From Flabesymbios commensalis (taxonomy: Eukaryota > Annelida > Polychaeta > Terebellida > Flabelligeridae), in assembly GCA_964017125.1 (NCBI GenBank), contig OZ024914.1:23932702-23996701 (forward strand): a stretch of 64,000 bases of DNA, in the 5' to 3' direction. The notes below the pieces were generated by a model that saw nothing but the letters and a program-made list of their open reading frames with translations, had not been told where the DNA came from and searched no databases. The translations under genes were made by a program, and so were the position numbers. Shown one piece after another: positions 1 to 10,548 of this stretch; position 1 is the first letter of the stretch; each line of letters begins with the position of its first letter.

Positions 1-457
1 CCAATGAAGATTCATTGTCAACATGGTGTTATATGGATTCCAATCACCCCATAGCTTAGATTAAAGAAAAGAATAATAATATGCCTCAACCTCCTATATT
101 TCTTCTTTTTGTGTGTGTTATTGACACCGTTATTGGTACCATACTATGCTACCATATATAAAGGAAATATTACGCGTGTGCACCAAATAATTCAAATTAT
201 TTATTTTGTGCGCAGCAAATGATTTGGTTACAGTTACAATTCATTTGTTTGAAATGTACCTTGGATGCATATCAATAAATAACAATAGATACGTAAATGC
301 GATGAAACTGGATGATTCTCTTAATCTGCTGCTGTTTTTCTCCATCTGGACTACTCGAGGTATGGTAGGCCTACTTGCCTGATAAAAAATGGGCAGGTGG
401 TTCCTAAAGGACTGTTATGTCATACCTGACCCTGTCGCTAACGGCCTGACCACTGCA

Positions 458-505
458 CCTGGAAGGCCAAAGTCGTGAGTGGACTAACGACTTTCGCCTT
501 CCAGG
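458..505. repeat. Short imperfect hairpin
   Basis: Arms beginning CCTGGAAGG and ending CCTTCCAGG enclose a small loop, with AAAGTCGT/ACGACTTT continuing the pairing inward. The rest of 1-780 has homopolymer C near 670 and nothing gene-like that I can see. Confidence 0.5.
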
Positions 506-786
506 TCTACCTGATCACTCAAAATATACTCTGCCACAAATGTATTTTTAAAATTATACAAATGATGCTCTGTCCAAGTCATAAATTGGATTCATGGTGG
601 GAAGTCTTCTCTAAAGGGTGGGGGGATTCGGGACATGTCGCAAACATTTAATCCCAAAAAAATGTACCCTACCCCCCCCCCCCTTCCCCCCTGTCCAGCT
701 GCATGTCCCCAGTATCATCAGCAATGTGAGTACAGAACAAACCACAAAGCCATGCCAAGGGGAGGTTTAATCACTATGCCAATTCG

Positions 787-878
787 TTGACCCAGGGTTG
801 GCTCAATGTTGGCCCGCCATCTACGACGATTGCCCAACATTGAGCCAACCTTGGGTCAACGTCTCTTGTTTGCTGGGA
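787..878. mobile_element. Family A hairpin MITE
   Basis: Near-palindromic element: GACCCAGGGTTGGCTCAAT on the left mirrors ATTGAGCCAACCTTGGGTC on the right around a CTACGACG-type centre. It ends in the family terminus TTGTTTGCTGGG. Its left terminus is eroded. No protein is encoded; the open frame across it is fortuitous. Confidence 0.65.
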
Positions 879-1562
879 CAGTATCATGTGGCTGTCTATA
901 TATCTATGGATCTATAACCACGATTACAATTTCTTATAACCACATTACAAAACTGCGCACAATATACAGCTTTACACATTATGGTACAGCTACTTATAGT
1001 AATAACGTAAGCCTTGTGTTAACCATGCCATGACAAACATACATGTAGATACGACGTTTATTTTAACACCAGTAGTACGTTTGAATATTACAGCAATAAT
1101 GAATAATGCAAACACGAAAAGCAAATAAAGACTGTCTAATCACGTATGTGTAGAGCAAATAATTATAATAGGTAGGTGTTTTGAATGTGCGAATCAATCT
1201 CCTTACTATTTATCTAGTATATTAGGCTGATTATGCTGACCGAAATGTATGTATTGTGTCTTTCGTCATGGTATTGCGCAAAAATGTAGGCTTCGTTTGA
1301 CACTGTTGTACATGTATAAATCTGTGTTGTTTTCATAATTCCCATAGACGTAGCCTCAACCTATATATTTAGCGGCAGTATTCGTTCTGTGAGTATTCAT
1401 CAAGTAATACCATTTTGATAATATGGGAAGTTAAATATTCGCTCACATCTGGGCAATTAATTCGTTAATTAATAATGTGAATAATTTTTTAATATAGATT
1501 TATATTTTCGTGATATTCACGATATTTTAAATATCATCAACAAAAATGGCGAGCCAATCAAG

Positions 1563-1660
1563 CACGAGACTGGCTCAATGTATTTTTAATGTTGAACCAG
1601 CGTCTAAGACGTTGGCCCAGCAATAAAACACATTGGGTGAAAATCACGTATTTGCTGGAA
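1563..1660. mobile_element. Family A hairpin MITE, degenerate
   Basis: Carries the family landmarks CACGAGAC, GGCTCAATG, an AGACGTTGGCCCAGCA core and the terminus ACGTATTTGCTGGAA. The arms are clearly diverged, so this is an older copy. Confidence 0.5.
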
Positions 1661-1738
1661 TATGTTGATGTTTCAATGCTGTTAGACCAATAACAAAGAT
1701 CACTTTTAGAGTATCACAATTTGTGCCCAAATAGGGGG

Positions 1739-1972
1739 TTAACCCTTGCAACGCTGAAATATCTTTTTAATAACCATGGACACCAATATGTCATTTTCAA
1801 TTTGAAGTCATCATAAATGTCTTAGTTAGCTCTTTCCGCTCCATATGAATACATATTTCAATGGTCTACATGGTCCACGGCCATTCTACATATTTTACTC
1901 TTTCAGTGTGGGGATCGACTTTAGACGTCAGATTCTGACGTCTAATGTCGGTCCCCGCGCTGTAAGGGTTAA
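1739..1972. mobile_element. Family D TTAA hairpin MITE (234 bp)
   Basis: TTAA lies at both ends, with inner termini CCCTTGCAACGCTG and, inverted, CCCTTACAGCGC. The right third holds an inverted repeat built on GACGTCAGATTCTGACGTC. TTAA duplication and CCC-starting termini are typical of piggyBac superfamily elements. No transposase is encoded. It lies just upstream of gene 1. Confidence 0.7.
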
Positions 1973-2187
1973 TATAATTCAGTTTTTTTCTTTTTTATGT
2001 TTTCAAGCAAAATTATTATTCATGTTTAAGCTGACATATAGCTACACACCCACACGTCTAAACATGCTAAAGCCACCCTGGGCTTCTCTTTGTTATAATT
2101 TTATTTAGTTGACGGAAGATATTTATCAATAAATAATAGGATTTGGTTATTTTTCTATGTTCACATTAAGGTTACAGCTCTGAAGAT

Positions 2188-4880
2188 ATGGATTGCAATA
2201 TTATAATGTGCTACAACAGTGGATCGAGTTCATCCGATTCCTGTTCCTTAACCTGCTCACTGGATCCAGACGTCAGACATACATCCACGCGGATCTGTGA
2301 AGGTAATGTCTACGCTATTCCAGTAGACACAAAACATTTGTATAACAATTCTACAAGGTCGGACCAAGGTCGAAGACGTTGGGCCGACGTTGTATAAATG
2401 TTATACAAATGTGTTCTGCTCACTGGGAAATCGCTATACTGCGATGCAAAGCCAAAAGGGAGTATCTGCTTACTTGTGAAGTAAGCAGATACTCCCTTTT
2501 GGCTTTGCATGCAGTATATAAACGTAAGGCCTATACCAGTATCGCTGCCGGTCATATACAGCTATTGAATGTGCAGACAACTCAGGCCTACTGATATTAT
2601 GCATATTTTTTAAAGATATAATTATGTATTAACACTTGTACTTACAGAGGACTTTTAACTCACTATGAGCTGCAAATTGCAGGAAAGTGCGTACAACTTA
2701 CGCCTACATTTACATGGAAATTAATATATACATATATATATATTTTTATTATACTTATGGCTTCCCCATTCCAACGGTATTCATCATTCATCTTGTATGA
2801 TCTTAATACTCTATTTGTAAATATAATTCATATATTTCACGTCACTAGCAGGCAAATGTAAACGTAGTTCTAACCTTTTTCCCGATGACGTGCTTGCTGC
2901 TACTATAATTCCTTCATTGGAAAATGATAGTCAACTATTTGCATATCATCACCTTTGTACCCGTATGCTACAAAACTTCTAAGGCAAATTTGCACCCTCC
3001 CCCCCCCCCCATTTCTGTCGGCCTATGTTGTGTTTGTATATATATCATAATGTGACTTATTGCGGTAATTATGTGATGGTTCAGTCTGTTATTGTTTGAT
3101 GATCATAGTGTGGTATAAGATAATAAGCATGTTGCATAATGAGTTCAGTCATGACCATATAGTTGCAGTCGACTTCCACCAGCGTTGGGTGTTTTTCGCT
3201 GATTTCTCAGTCAATTCTAAATCAATTTCCATGAAATTTTGCAAGCACTCTTTTCAACTATTCCGGTGCCTACCCTGAAAATTTCGTGAAATTTGAAAAG
3301 TTAGACCATTTGACATGTAGTGGAATTTCGTGATTGAAGCTGATGGCGTTCAATGGGTTTATAGAGGAGCGTCATAATTCGCAAAAACTACATGTCAAAT
3401 AGTCTAACTTTTAAACTACAAAATATTTTTCCTTGAAATTTTCAGGGCAGGTGCCGTAAGACTAGAAACTAACGCTTGTCAAATTTCATGAGAATCGGAT
3501 GAAAATTGCTTGAGCAATGAGCGAAAAACATGCAACGCGAAAGTGACAGATTTAAAGTGACTTTTACTATAGTCATGACTGAACTCATTATGCAACATGT
3601 TTATTATCTTATAACTGACATCAGCCAATCATTTCAAGTGTTCGCCGATTTAACATATTTGCCCCTTAAAACGCTGAATTATTTTTTTAATAAACCATGG
3701 AGACCGAAGGGTTTTTTGTCAATTTTAAATCATCATAAATGGCTTAGTTAGCTTTTTCGATTCATTTAAATACCTATGTTATGGGTCTATGACCGTTGGA
3801 GATATTTTATTTCTTACAGCGCGGGGACCGTCTTTATACGTCACAATCTGACGTCTACAGACGTCAGATTGTGACGTATAAAGACGGTCCCCGAGCTGAA
3901 AGGCTTAATATAGCATAGGCCATACGTTTGTTTGAGGAAAAAACGAGCGGCGGTCGTTACAGTTCTTTCCGTTTTTGACCGCTTATTTTGTGTAACATTT
4001 CTTTTTTTGACAGAGTATTACGAATGTGTGGACACAGTGAAAACAACGACAGCCCAACCAAGCAGGGGTAAAATAGCACCAGAGGAGTTCAAACACTGGA
4101 TGTTGTTCATCTTGATTATTGCGATGGTTACCATGTTGGCGTGCTCCATTTTTTTATCAATCAGGATATATAGGAACAAGAGAAAGAATACCAGTACCCC
4201 GCCACCTGAAGCTACTGCACTGACAACAGGTACCCAGAAAACACAGAACATGTGGATAACATTTGTTTCTTGACAGAAATTGATCACTTCCCAACAAACT
4301 AAAAACATTTGTATAACATTTATATAGCATAGGCCTACAAATGTTATACAAATGTTTTGTGTTTATCGGGATGTCATCATCATATGTATCTTGTATGGTA
4401 TTACTGTTGCAGCCAATACTAATCTAGAAATGGATGCATGTGGACGTAGTTCGGGACCAGTGCTACCTTTTGTCATAGGTGAAACTTTAGTGGATCCAAA
4501 TCGGCTAGGTAAGACAACATACTCTGCGAAATGTTGATTTTGCACGGTAGTATAGAAAAATAAGTATGGGACCCATCTGCGCGTAATTGGTCACATCGCG
4601 CATTTTTTCTGAACTGTAGAAATGTCAAAAGTTGAGCAAGATACAATTTGTTCGGTTTTTTGCATAAATTGACAAATGATAGAATAGATAGAGTTGAAAG
4701 TTGAAGCAATGTGACTGACAATATCCAATTAAGTATCACGTACGTAGTTATCATGATTACAGTTTTCATTTTATTTTTGTTTTAGTTATTCGTGGAGTTG
4801 GTGACGATCTGCCTTCAATACAATCACTAGACTGGTCCTCATTACCCCTAATATCGCTCAAAGAAAAACCCTATGTGTGA
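2188..4880 (+). CDS. Gene 1: small single-pass membrane receptor, BCMA/TACI-like Cys-rich ectodomain (4 exons, 173 aa)
   Basis: Proposed exons are 2188-2302, 4014-4229, 4413-4508 and 4786-4880. All three introns are phase 1 with GT-AG ends (donors gtaatg, gtaccc, gtaaga), and the joined frame is open to TGA at 4878. Residues 1-43 hold six cysteines (C3, C8, C19, C23, C37, C43), including an SCSLTC pair. Residues 44-66 form a Thr/Ser/Pro-containing stalk. Residues 67-90 are a hydrophobic helix followed by a basic stop-transfer run (RIYRNKRK). The tail ends in GVGDDLPSI plus 20 residues. The C-x3-C pair and sixth Cys suit a single TNF-receptor-type cysteine-rich domain. No death domain or canonical TRAF motif is visible. 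The ATG is the first in the exon; an acceptor-like ttacag lies 10 bases upstream, so an earlier exon is possible. BCMA and TACI also lack signal peptides, so an N-out start here would fit. Gene 2 is a paralogue. The exon model is firm; the receptor family is inference. Confidence 0.66.
2320..2427. mobile_element. Family B hairpin MITE in gene 1 intron 1
   Basis: Inverted arms ACACAAAACATTTGTATAAC and GTTATACAAATGTG meet at GTCGAAGACGTTGGGCC-like sequence. The termini are CCAGTAGACAC and TGCTCACTGGG. The element starts 18 bases after the exon 1 donor. Confidence 0.65.
2444..2510. repeat. Family G perfect palindrome
   Basis: A 67-base inverted repeat with arms ATGCAAAGCCAAAAGGGAGT and its complement around a TACTTGTGAAGTA centre. 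Diverged relatives with an AAGGCAGTATCTGCTTACTT core occur at about 14046, 19950, 28168, 37296 and 41390. It is a small hairpin element within gene 1 intron 1. Confidence 0.65.
3114..3613. mobile_element. 500-bp long-arm inverted-repeat element in gene 1 intron 1
   Basis: The outer ends TATAAGATAATAAGCATGTT and AACATGTTTATTATCTTATA are inverted copies. Pairing continues inward (TGCATAATGAGTTCAGTCAT; GTTAGACCATTTGACATGTA) with gaps, giving arms of roughly 200 bases around a short unique middle. It is a non-autonomous foldback/MITE with no coding capacity. Confidence 0.65.
3662..3908. mobile_element. Family D TTAA hairpin MITE in gene 1 intron 1
   Basis: Shares the family body (AAACCATGGAGACC, then ATACCTATGTTATGGGTCTA). 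Its terminal hairpin of GACGTCAGATTGTGACGT type lies between two CGGGGACCGTCTTTATACGT arms. The right TTAA is intact; the left end is eroded. It ends 105 bases before exon 2. Confidence 0.65.
4232..4370. mobile_element. Family B hairpin MITE filling gene 1 intron 2
   Basis: The terminus ACCCAGAAAACACAGAACAT starts within two bases of the exon 2 splice donor. The opposite terminus ATGTTTTGTGTTTATCGGG ends 42 bases before the exon 3 acceptor. The inner arms are ACATTTGTATAACATTTATA and its inverse. About three quarters of this 183-base intron is the element, which may have helped create or move the donor. Confidence 0.6.
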
Positions 4881-5167
4881 AGCCGCTGTCAGGAGAGCTA
4901 CAGCTGACACGGGGCACTGCCCCAGAGCTGCCTCAATGTTGTTCCAGTATCTCGACAGAATTAAAGCGGCGTCCCTTGTTATTCAGATCAAATCTTGTCT
5001 GCTAAGCTGTCCGTTATTTTAGCTCATTCATTTGATGCTCTGGAATTGTTTCAAATGACGTATGCTGTTTAAAAGACACATCCCGAATCGTATTATTTCA
5101 TTAACTTATACCCGGTAATACTACAAGCTATTTTACAGATATACAGTTGCATTTCACTTTTTTTAAA

Positions 5168-5376
5168 TTAACCCTTTTCCCGCCAAGTGATCTAATTTAA
5201 TTATATTATATTTGTCCTCAGCACATAAAGGGCATACACAACAGCCTAGCAGACTCTTCATTCTCAGACTACTCATCAGAATTGTCACTCACTTGAAGTT
5301 GTGGATCGCGTCAGCGAAACACAACTTCAGGTGAGTGCGAATTGCATGGCGGGGGTGGGATTTCTCGCCAGAGGGT
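5168..5376. mobile_element. Family C TTAA hairpin MITE, degenerate
   Basis: Starts TTAACCCTTTTCCCGCC and contains the family hairpin (CACTTGAAGTTGTGGATCGC / ACACAACTTCAGGTGAGTG). The right end is blurred. It lies 288 bases past the gene 1 stop. Confidence 0.5.
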
Positions 5377-5547
5377 TGTTTCCTCATGAGAGGGTTAGGG
5401 TGATTCTATAGACAGAGGACTGAAGCCACGAGTGTGCTCACCTAGTCAAAGCTCACGTAGCATGAATGTGTGTTCAACTAACTATCTGACTATACATAAA
5501 GTTTATGTTACCTTCAGGGCTTCAACCTTTTTTATGACTGTAGCTCT

Positions 5548-5615
5548 TCTGTAGCAAGGTTGGCTCTGAGTCTACGAATATTGAATTCGAGTCCCGCTGC
5601 AGATTGCATATGATA
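5548..5615 (+). repeat. tRNA-like fragment (SINE head or tRNA pseudogene)
   Basis: A B-box-like AATTCGAGTCCC lies about 40 bases after an A-box-like TAGCAAGGTTGGCTCTG. The cloverleaf is not convincing and there is no clear acceptor stem. It is best read as the decayed head of a tRNA-derived SINE. Confidence 0.3.
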
Positions 5616-5984
5616 ATAAATACGCAAATATAACCATTAAGCATCGAACATTTTTGGAGCTTTTTCTTGGAAAATTACCAATATGTCAAAATGTACATTT
5701 CATGGTGAGGACCACCCTTGGAACTATTAAACATCGCTCAATTTATCATACGAGTACTATTTGCTTGAAATTGGGGGTATTGCTAGCGCAATTTTCAGTT
5801 TCAAGTGAAGGGAAAATCCGCTTGTACAAATAACAGTTTTCTAAACAATATTTACTATTGTGAACGCCTGTTTTATTTCATACAGTGTTTATACATTTTT
5901 ATTACAGGGTGAGGACTGTATGAACAGCGGATATAATATTTGTGTGCTCTCTCACAGCTAATATATCATAATTTTATTGTACAA

Positions 5985-6070
5985 TAATTCGTCGCCTCGG
6001 AGCTAAAGGATCCTATCTGACACTCGTCAGAGTGGCAGATAGGATCCTTTAGCTCCGAGGCGACGAATTA
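5985..6070. repeat. Near-perfect 86-bp palindrome
   Basis: Arms of about 38 bases (AATTCGTCGCCTCGGAGCTA and its complement) meet at a GACACTCGTCAGAGTGGC loop. No TTAA flank is seen. It is probably a small foldback element. Confidence 0.6.
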
Positions 6071-6402
6071 TATATTAGTTTTAACATGTTTAATGTGCAC
6101 AAACAATAAATTGATGTAAACACAAATGTTATTTTGGGCACGTCTTTCATTGCATATGACATTGTGATCAACTAAACAGGGCCGAGGGCTCTTTAGAGTT
6201 TGATGCCAGTAGATCTGAAACTTCCCGCATCATTTTCAAGAACATCATTTTTTTGAGGTTTTTAAAATAAAAGGTTTTGACAGTTAAAAGGTTTTGACAG
6301 TTTTGCCCTGAATAGAATCATCTTACAGCGAATCCAGCAGCAAATGGGTCACACCATAGTATTGTGTATAGACTGACTCATTATATTAAAAAACGTACCT
6401 CC

Positions 6403-6500
6403 CAGTAAACACAAAACATTTGCATAACATTTATACAACGTCGATCCAACATAGTAGAAATGTTGTCTATCACGTTGCATTTGCTTGGTAATAATAATTG
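6403..6500. mobile_element. Family B MITE, partial
   Basis: Carries the left terminus CCCAGTAAACACAAAACATT and the arm TTTGCATAACATTTATACAA. The right half is largely lost after a TAGTAGAAATGTTGTCTAT remnant. Confidence 0.5.
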
Positions 6501-6709
6501 TCATAGAAGATGATGCTTTCATGGTTTCATCACTTCTGACCGATTTTAAAAAAGAACTGCAAAAGCGTGAAGTAAAAATAAGAAATACAATGCCCTTCGT
6601 CAATAGCTTTAAATAAAATATCTTAAGAAAATAGAATAAAAAATTATGTTCAAGTAGTATCCTTAATAAAAAAACACATGACTTTTTAATACTGTTTATT
6701 TTTGTCATA

Positions 6710-7975
6710 TATAAGATATAGTGTCAGTTTATGTAAAGTCAATTCATTTAAAATCATATATTGGAAAAGGAAACGTACAAAAACATTATCATGGCAAAGT
6801 AGTTGTCATGTACTTTACCGTGTTTTAAAGTTATCTAGTATATTTTCCACCTGTTTTATTTAAATAATATTACATACGATGATTCATCCAGACGATTGAT
6901 ACCCAGACATGATCAAAGTTCAAGATGAAGTGTCCCTTGCTGTCCCATCCAGTAGTTTATAAGTTCACACTGGTCTACGTACTACAAATCTCTTCATTCA
7001 CGTATATTAACACTTGTACTAGGTCCTATATATTTATACAGGTTCAAACCAAAGTGAACACCACTTAAATTGGTAAATTATTTTGCGGGAAGTGGTCAGT
7101 TCATCATCAATCCGGGAGGTAACTATTTTATAAATAGTAATTTTTCATTTGAAGCTAAGAAATGTGTTAGTGTATATAATCGCAAACGTAATGAAAAACA
7201 TGTAGCAACTGTTTACAAGACAACGGTACACTGACAAATTGTGCAGCTTTGTTGCAAAGACGTAAATGCTTGCATCATATATTAATTAAATAGATGTTAT
7301 TCATACCAGAATAATCGATAAAGTCGTAGGTACATGTATTGACGATCGTAAACATATTGACTGATGTAGTTGTATGATATGATAAAATCCGCGTGGTTTC
7401 TTCATTGGTAGAATGGTTATATGCTAGTGTTCAATTCTTATGTTATCAACGTTAACACAACGAAATTAATAGGAGTATAGTGTGATAATTGCTAATGATA
7501 TACGTGTATGTGTTTTAAAATGATATAAGGTCAGACTCAGTAAGTGTATACGGCATCGTGGGGAAGATGAGATCATCATAATAATCAATCAGACGCCAGA
7601 GCTTGATGTGGTGATATATGCCGAGATTAGCCACCTAAATCACTGTATATATGGATATAATATAGTATAACTTTTCTTGCAGGAATGGCACACTATACTG
7701 GTATTTTAAGTCTGAATCAGAATTCACAGTGTGCGAGATAGCTTGGCCAACGTGTCATGTTTACAAGACTGCATGTGTGGCTAAGACTCATAAGATACCG
7801 CTCTATCTTTTTACTCACTTTTTTATGACTTATAAATAATTTACCCAAATTGCAACTGTCAGGTAGTAGCTTAATAGCATAGTTTTTTAGGATTATCTTT
7901 ACATGGCGGATAGACGCACCACATTTTTGGGGGCGGCTCAGTAGGTTATCCTGATCAAATTTAGCCTAGGAGCCC
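6710..7975. other. Intergenic stretch with no recognised gene
   Basis: AT-rich unique-looking sequence between genes 1 and 2. A good acceptor-like site (cttttcttgcag) ends at 7681, followed by a short frame beginning MAHYTGIL, but no donor or continuation could be tied to it. Confidence 0.4.
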
Positions 7976-8860
7976 AAAATTATTTTCTATTTAAGGCGCC
8001 TAAAAACAACAAAATCCAAGATGGCCGTCATTTGAACTAGGTGAAACAATAAATTGATATTATTTTCGACAGAATAAACGCAGATTCATTATTTTTGTGT
8101 ACCATAGGGTTTTCAGGTGTGCCTGGCATAATAGTGGTGTGGCCAGCACGTCCCTTAGACGTCGCATTGTGAGTATTCCAAAATGGCCGCCATTTGTGAA
8201 AGGTCAAAACAACAATTTTTCGACAAAATCGAAGCAGAGTTACGATTTCGTGGCCATTTTTTTTTAAAGGATGTCCGATTTAGTGAGGTGTCCAGAGAGT
8301 AGTCTAGACATTGTATTGTGGGTAAAACTCAAGATGATCGCTATTTGACAAGGTCAAACAAAATTCGAAAGAAACCAAAATAGAAGCAGATTCATGACTT
8401 TAGTGTCTACCACATGATTTTTATCACCTGGTGGCATTATCCAACAAACTGATCATGATAGAGTTGGAAATGTTTATAACTTTTGCTGGAAGTAAGATAT
8501 ATAGCTATTTTTTTCAATTATTGCTGTCTATCATAGGGATTTCAAAAAGGTAGTCCGACATGTTAGTGTCATCTAAAACAAATTTAGACTTGAGATATTT
8601 GCATTAGCGCATGTGAAATCATAATAAATATGTTTATACCAACAACTTTAGAGGTGGTCGATGTAGTAAAAAGAGAGGTGGCGGCCATTAGACAAGCAAA
8701 ATAGCCATCACAGAGACATGAGTTAGCTATCTATCTCAGGGTTTTCAGGTACGCCACCCAACATGATGGTGTCATCAGAAAATCATTTTGGAGATGATCA
8801 ACATGTTTAAAACCACGATGGCGGGCATAAGGCAAACACAATAGCCGCTTCATTGTCATG
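7976..8860. repeat. Diverged tandem repeat with ATGGCCGCCAT motifs
   Basis: Several rough units of about 150-190 bases recur. Each has a CAAGATGGCCGYCATTTG-like segment, a GACAAGGTCAAA segment, a stretch like AGCAGATTCATGACTT, and an AGGGTTTTCAGGT segment. Similarity between units is modest. Related GGCCGCC units occur in the right-hand array near 49390-49690 and 55930-56240. Confidence 0.5.
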
Positions 8861-10545
8861 GCCTAAAATACACGTGTATAGCTTTTGCAGAAATGGGTAT
8901 AGCTATAATATAATTTTATAAATATACCAGACATTGTGTCATTATCATAAAGTACAGGAAACAAAGTCAATAGCCTGAAGGAAACCGAATTAAGTTCCAC
9001 ATGTCCGTGACAAGAGAACACATAGGGTCTATAGCTGTGCAATATCTTCGATACAGAAAATAGCCCACTTTTATACATAGTTTAGGTTTCGTTACAGAAA
9101 GTTATTTCTCTATTTGTTAAAAATGCCTGTTCCAAAATTATATAAACGTTTAGAAACCTGATTGTGATTTATTTGTCTTAAACCCAACTTTGTCTAATTG
9201 AATTTTCGTGGCTGCCACTCAACTGTGACGGCCAACTTTAAGTGTTGCCAACAATGCCCCAATATATTTTGATGATGAACACCAACTTCATAAAACACTG
9301 AAATATTTTTTTTACTTTTAAACCTTTTAAATCTATGTGTATCCCAGGTAAAAGTAGCCATAGCGCATGTAATATTTATTGGCTAAACGTCAAACCTAAA
9401 TAAGGCTAATAGTCCTTTAACATGTCTGTCTAGCTGACATCTTATGAGCTTATGAGGTTATGAGCTTATGAGCTATTTCTATCTCTGATAACCTATTTTT
9501 TATAATTATTGCCACAATAACAGCCGTACATGAAAACTCATTGATCTATTTTAAAACCTCTTAAAGTTATACATACATGTATACAGTTACACATACATAC
9601 ACAAGCATTGATCAATCCTGAAGCAAACGTTATACCTGACTGATATATTTCATAGTGACAACAGGTTACGTCAGAATGAGTGTGAGGAAAAACGTAATCC
9701 CACTTTTTTATTAAAGGAAACTGTAATTTCAAAATTATTTTGTTTATGAATCCACAACAGCAAATAAATGTGAAGTTGTCATTACCATGTTCACCATGTG
9801 CGATAATTTTCAAATAATTTTTTAATCGTTAAATTTTTTAGGGCTGTTATTAATATTTGGTCAGAATATACAAATATCTGCCATTTTAAATTTCATGGTT
9901 GTGAAAAATCACGTTTGCTTTATATTTATATTCTTGCTCGCTTTTAAAAGACAAGGATTAGAAAAACCCCCAGGAAAATCAGGAAAATGACTTGTGTCAT
10001 TTATTACGTATTAGTATACTGTGAAATGGTCATATCATACAGGCTGGTTAATTTAATTGAACGTGTTTGAAAAACCCAAAGTTCCAACATCTCACAGCAA
10101 GTTAAGATACGAATTTAAAATTAAGCTATACGTACCATATCACGCTACGAGTGAGTTACATATTTTGCTCTTGATGATATATCGTCCCTTCATAAAGGTG
10201 GTTATAATCATGGGCGTAACTTTACTGTACTTAATAACCTTGAAGGGCAAAATTATAGAATTTAAATGTGTACCAATTCGCAGTTATGTCACGCTACTGC
10301 GAACCACAGCTTCAAGTGGGTAAAAATGAATTACGTGTGTACAATTTGAATAAGAAGATGGCAATCTAGCAAATTGTTCATTTTCCCTTTATTTTTTGTT
10401 TCAAGGATAAATAAATAGGCTAGATGCGGCTGTAGATGTGATTATTACTTTAAGAGATAACATTATTTTATATGCAAATTAACATGATTATTACATGATT
10501 TTCGTTTTGATTTAATATATACTAGTACACACTGTTCTGTTTCAG
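8861..10545. other. Upstream region of gene 2, nothing recognised
   Basis: AT-rich DNA. At 9448-9475 there is a short GCTTATGAGGTTATGA simple repeat. No exon, TATA element or transposon end could be supported, so the gene 2 promoter is not located. Confidence 0.35.
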
Positions 10546-10548
10546 ACG

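Noticed and set aside
7682-7750. Exon after a strong acceptor-like site, possibly 5' of gene 2
   Set aside because: No matching donor or conserved counterpart upstream of gene 1.
10210-10323. Possible signal-peptide exon for gene 2 (MGVTLLYLITLKG)
   Set aside because: No GT donor in a usable phase follows the hydrophobic part; it reads on into hairpin-like repeat sequence.
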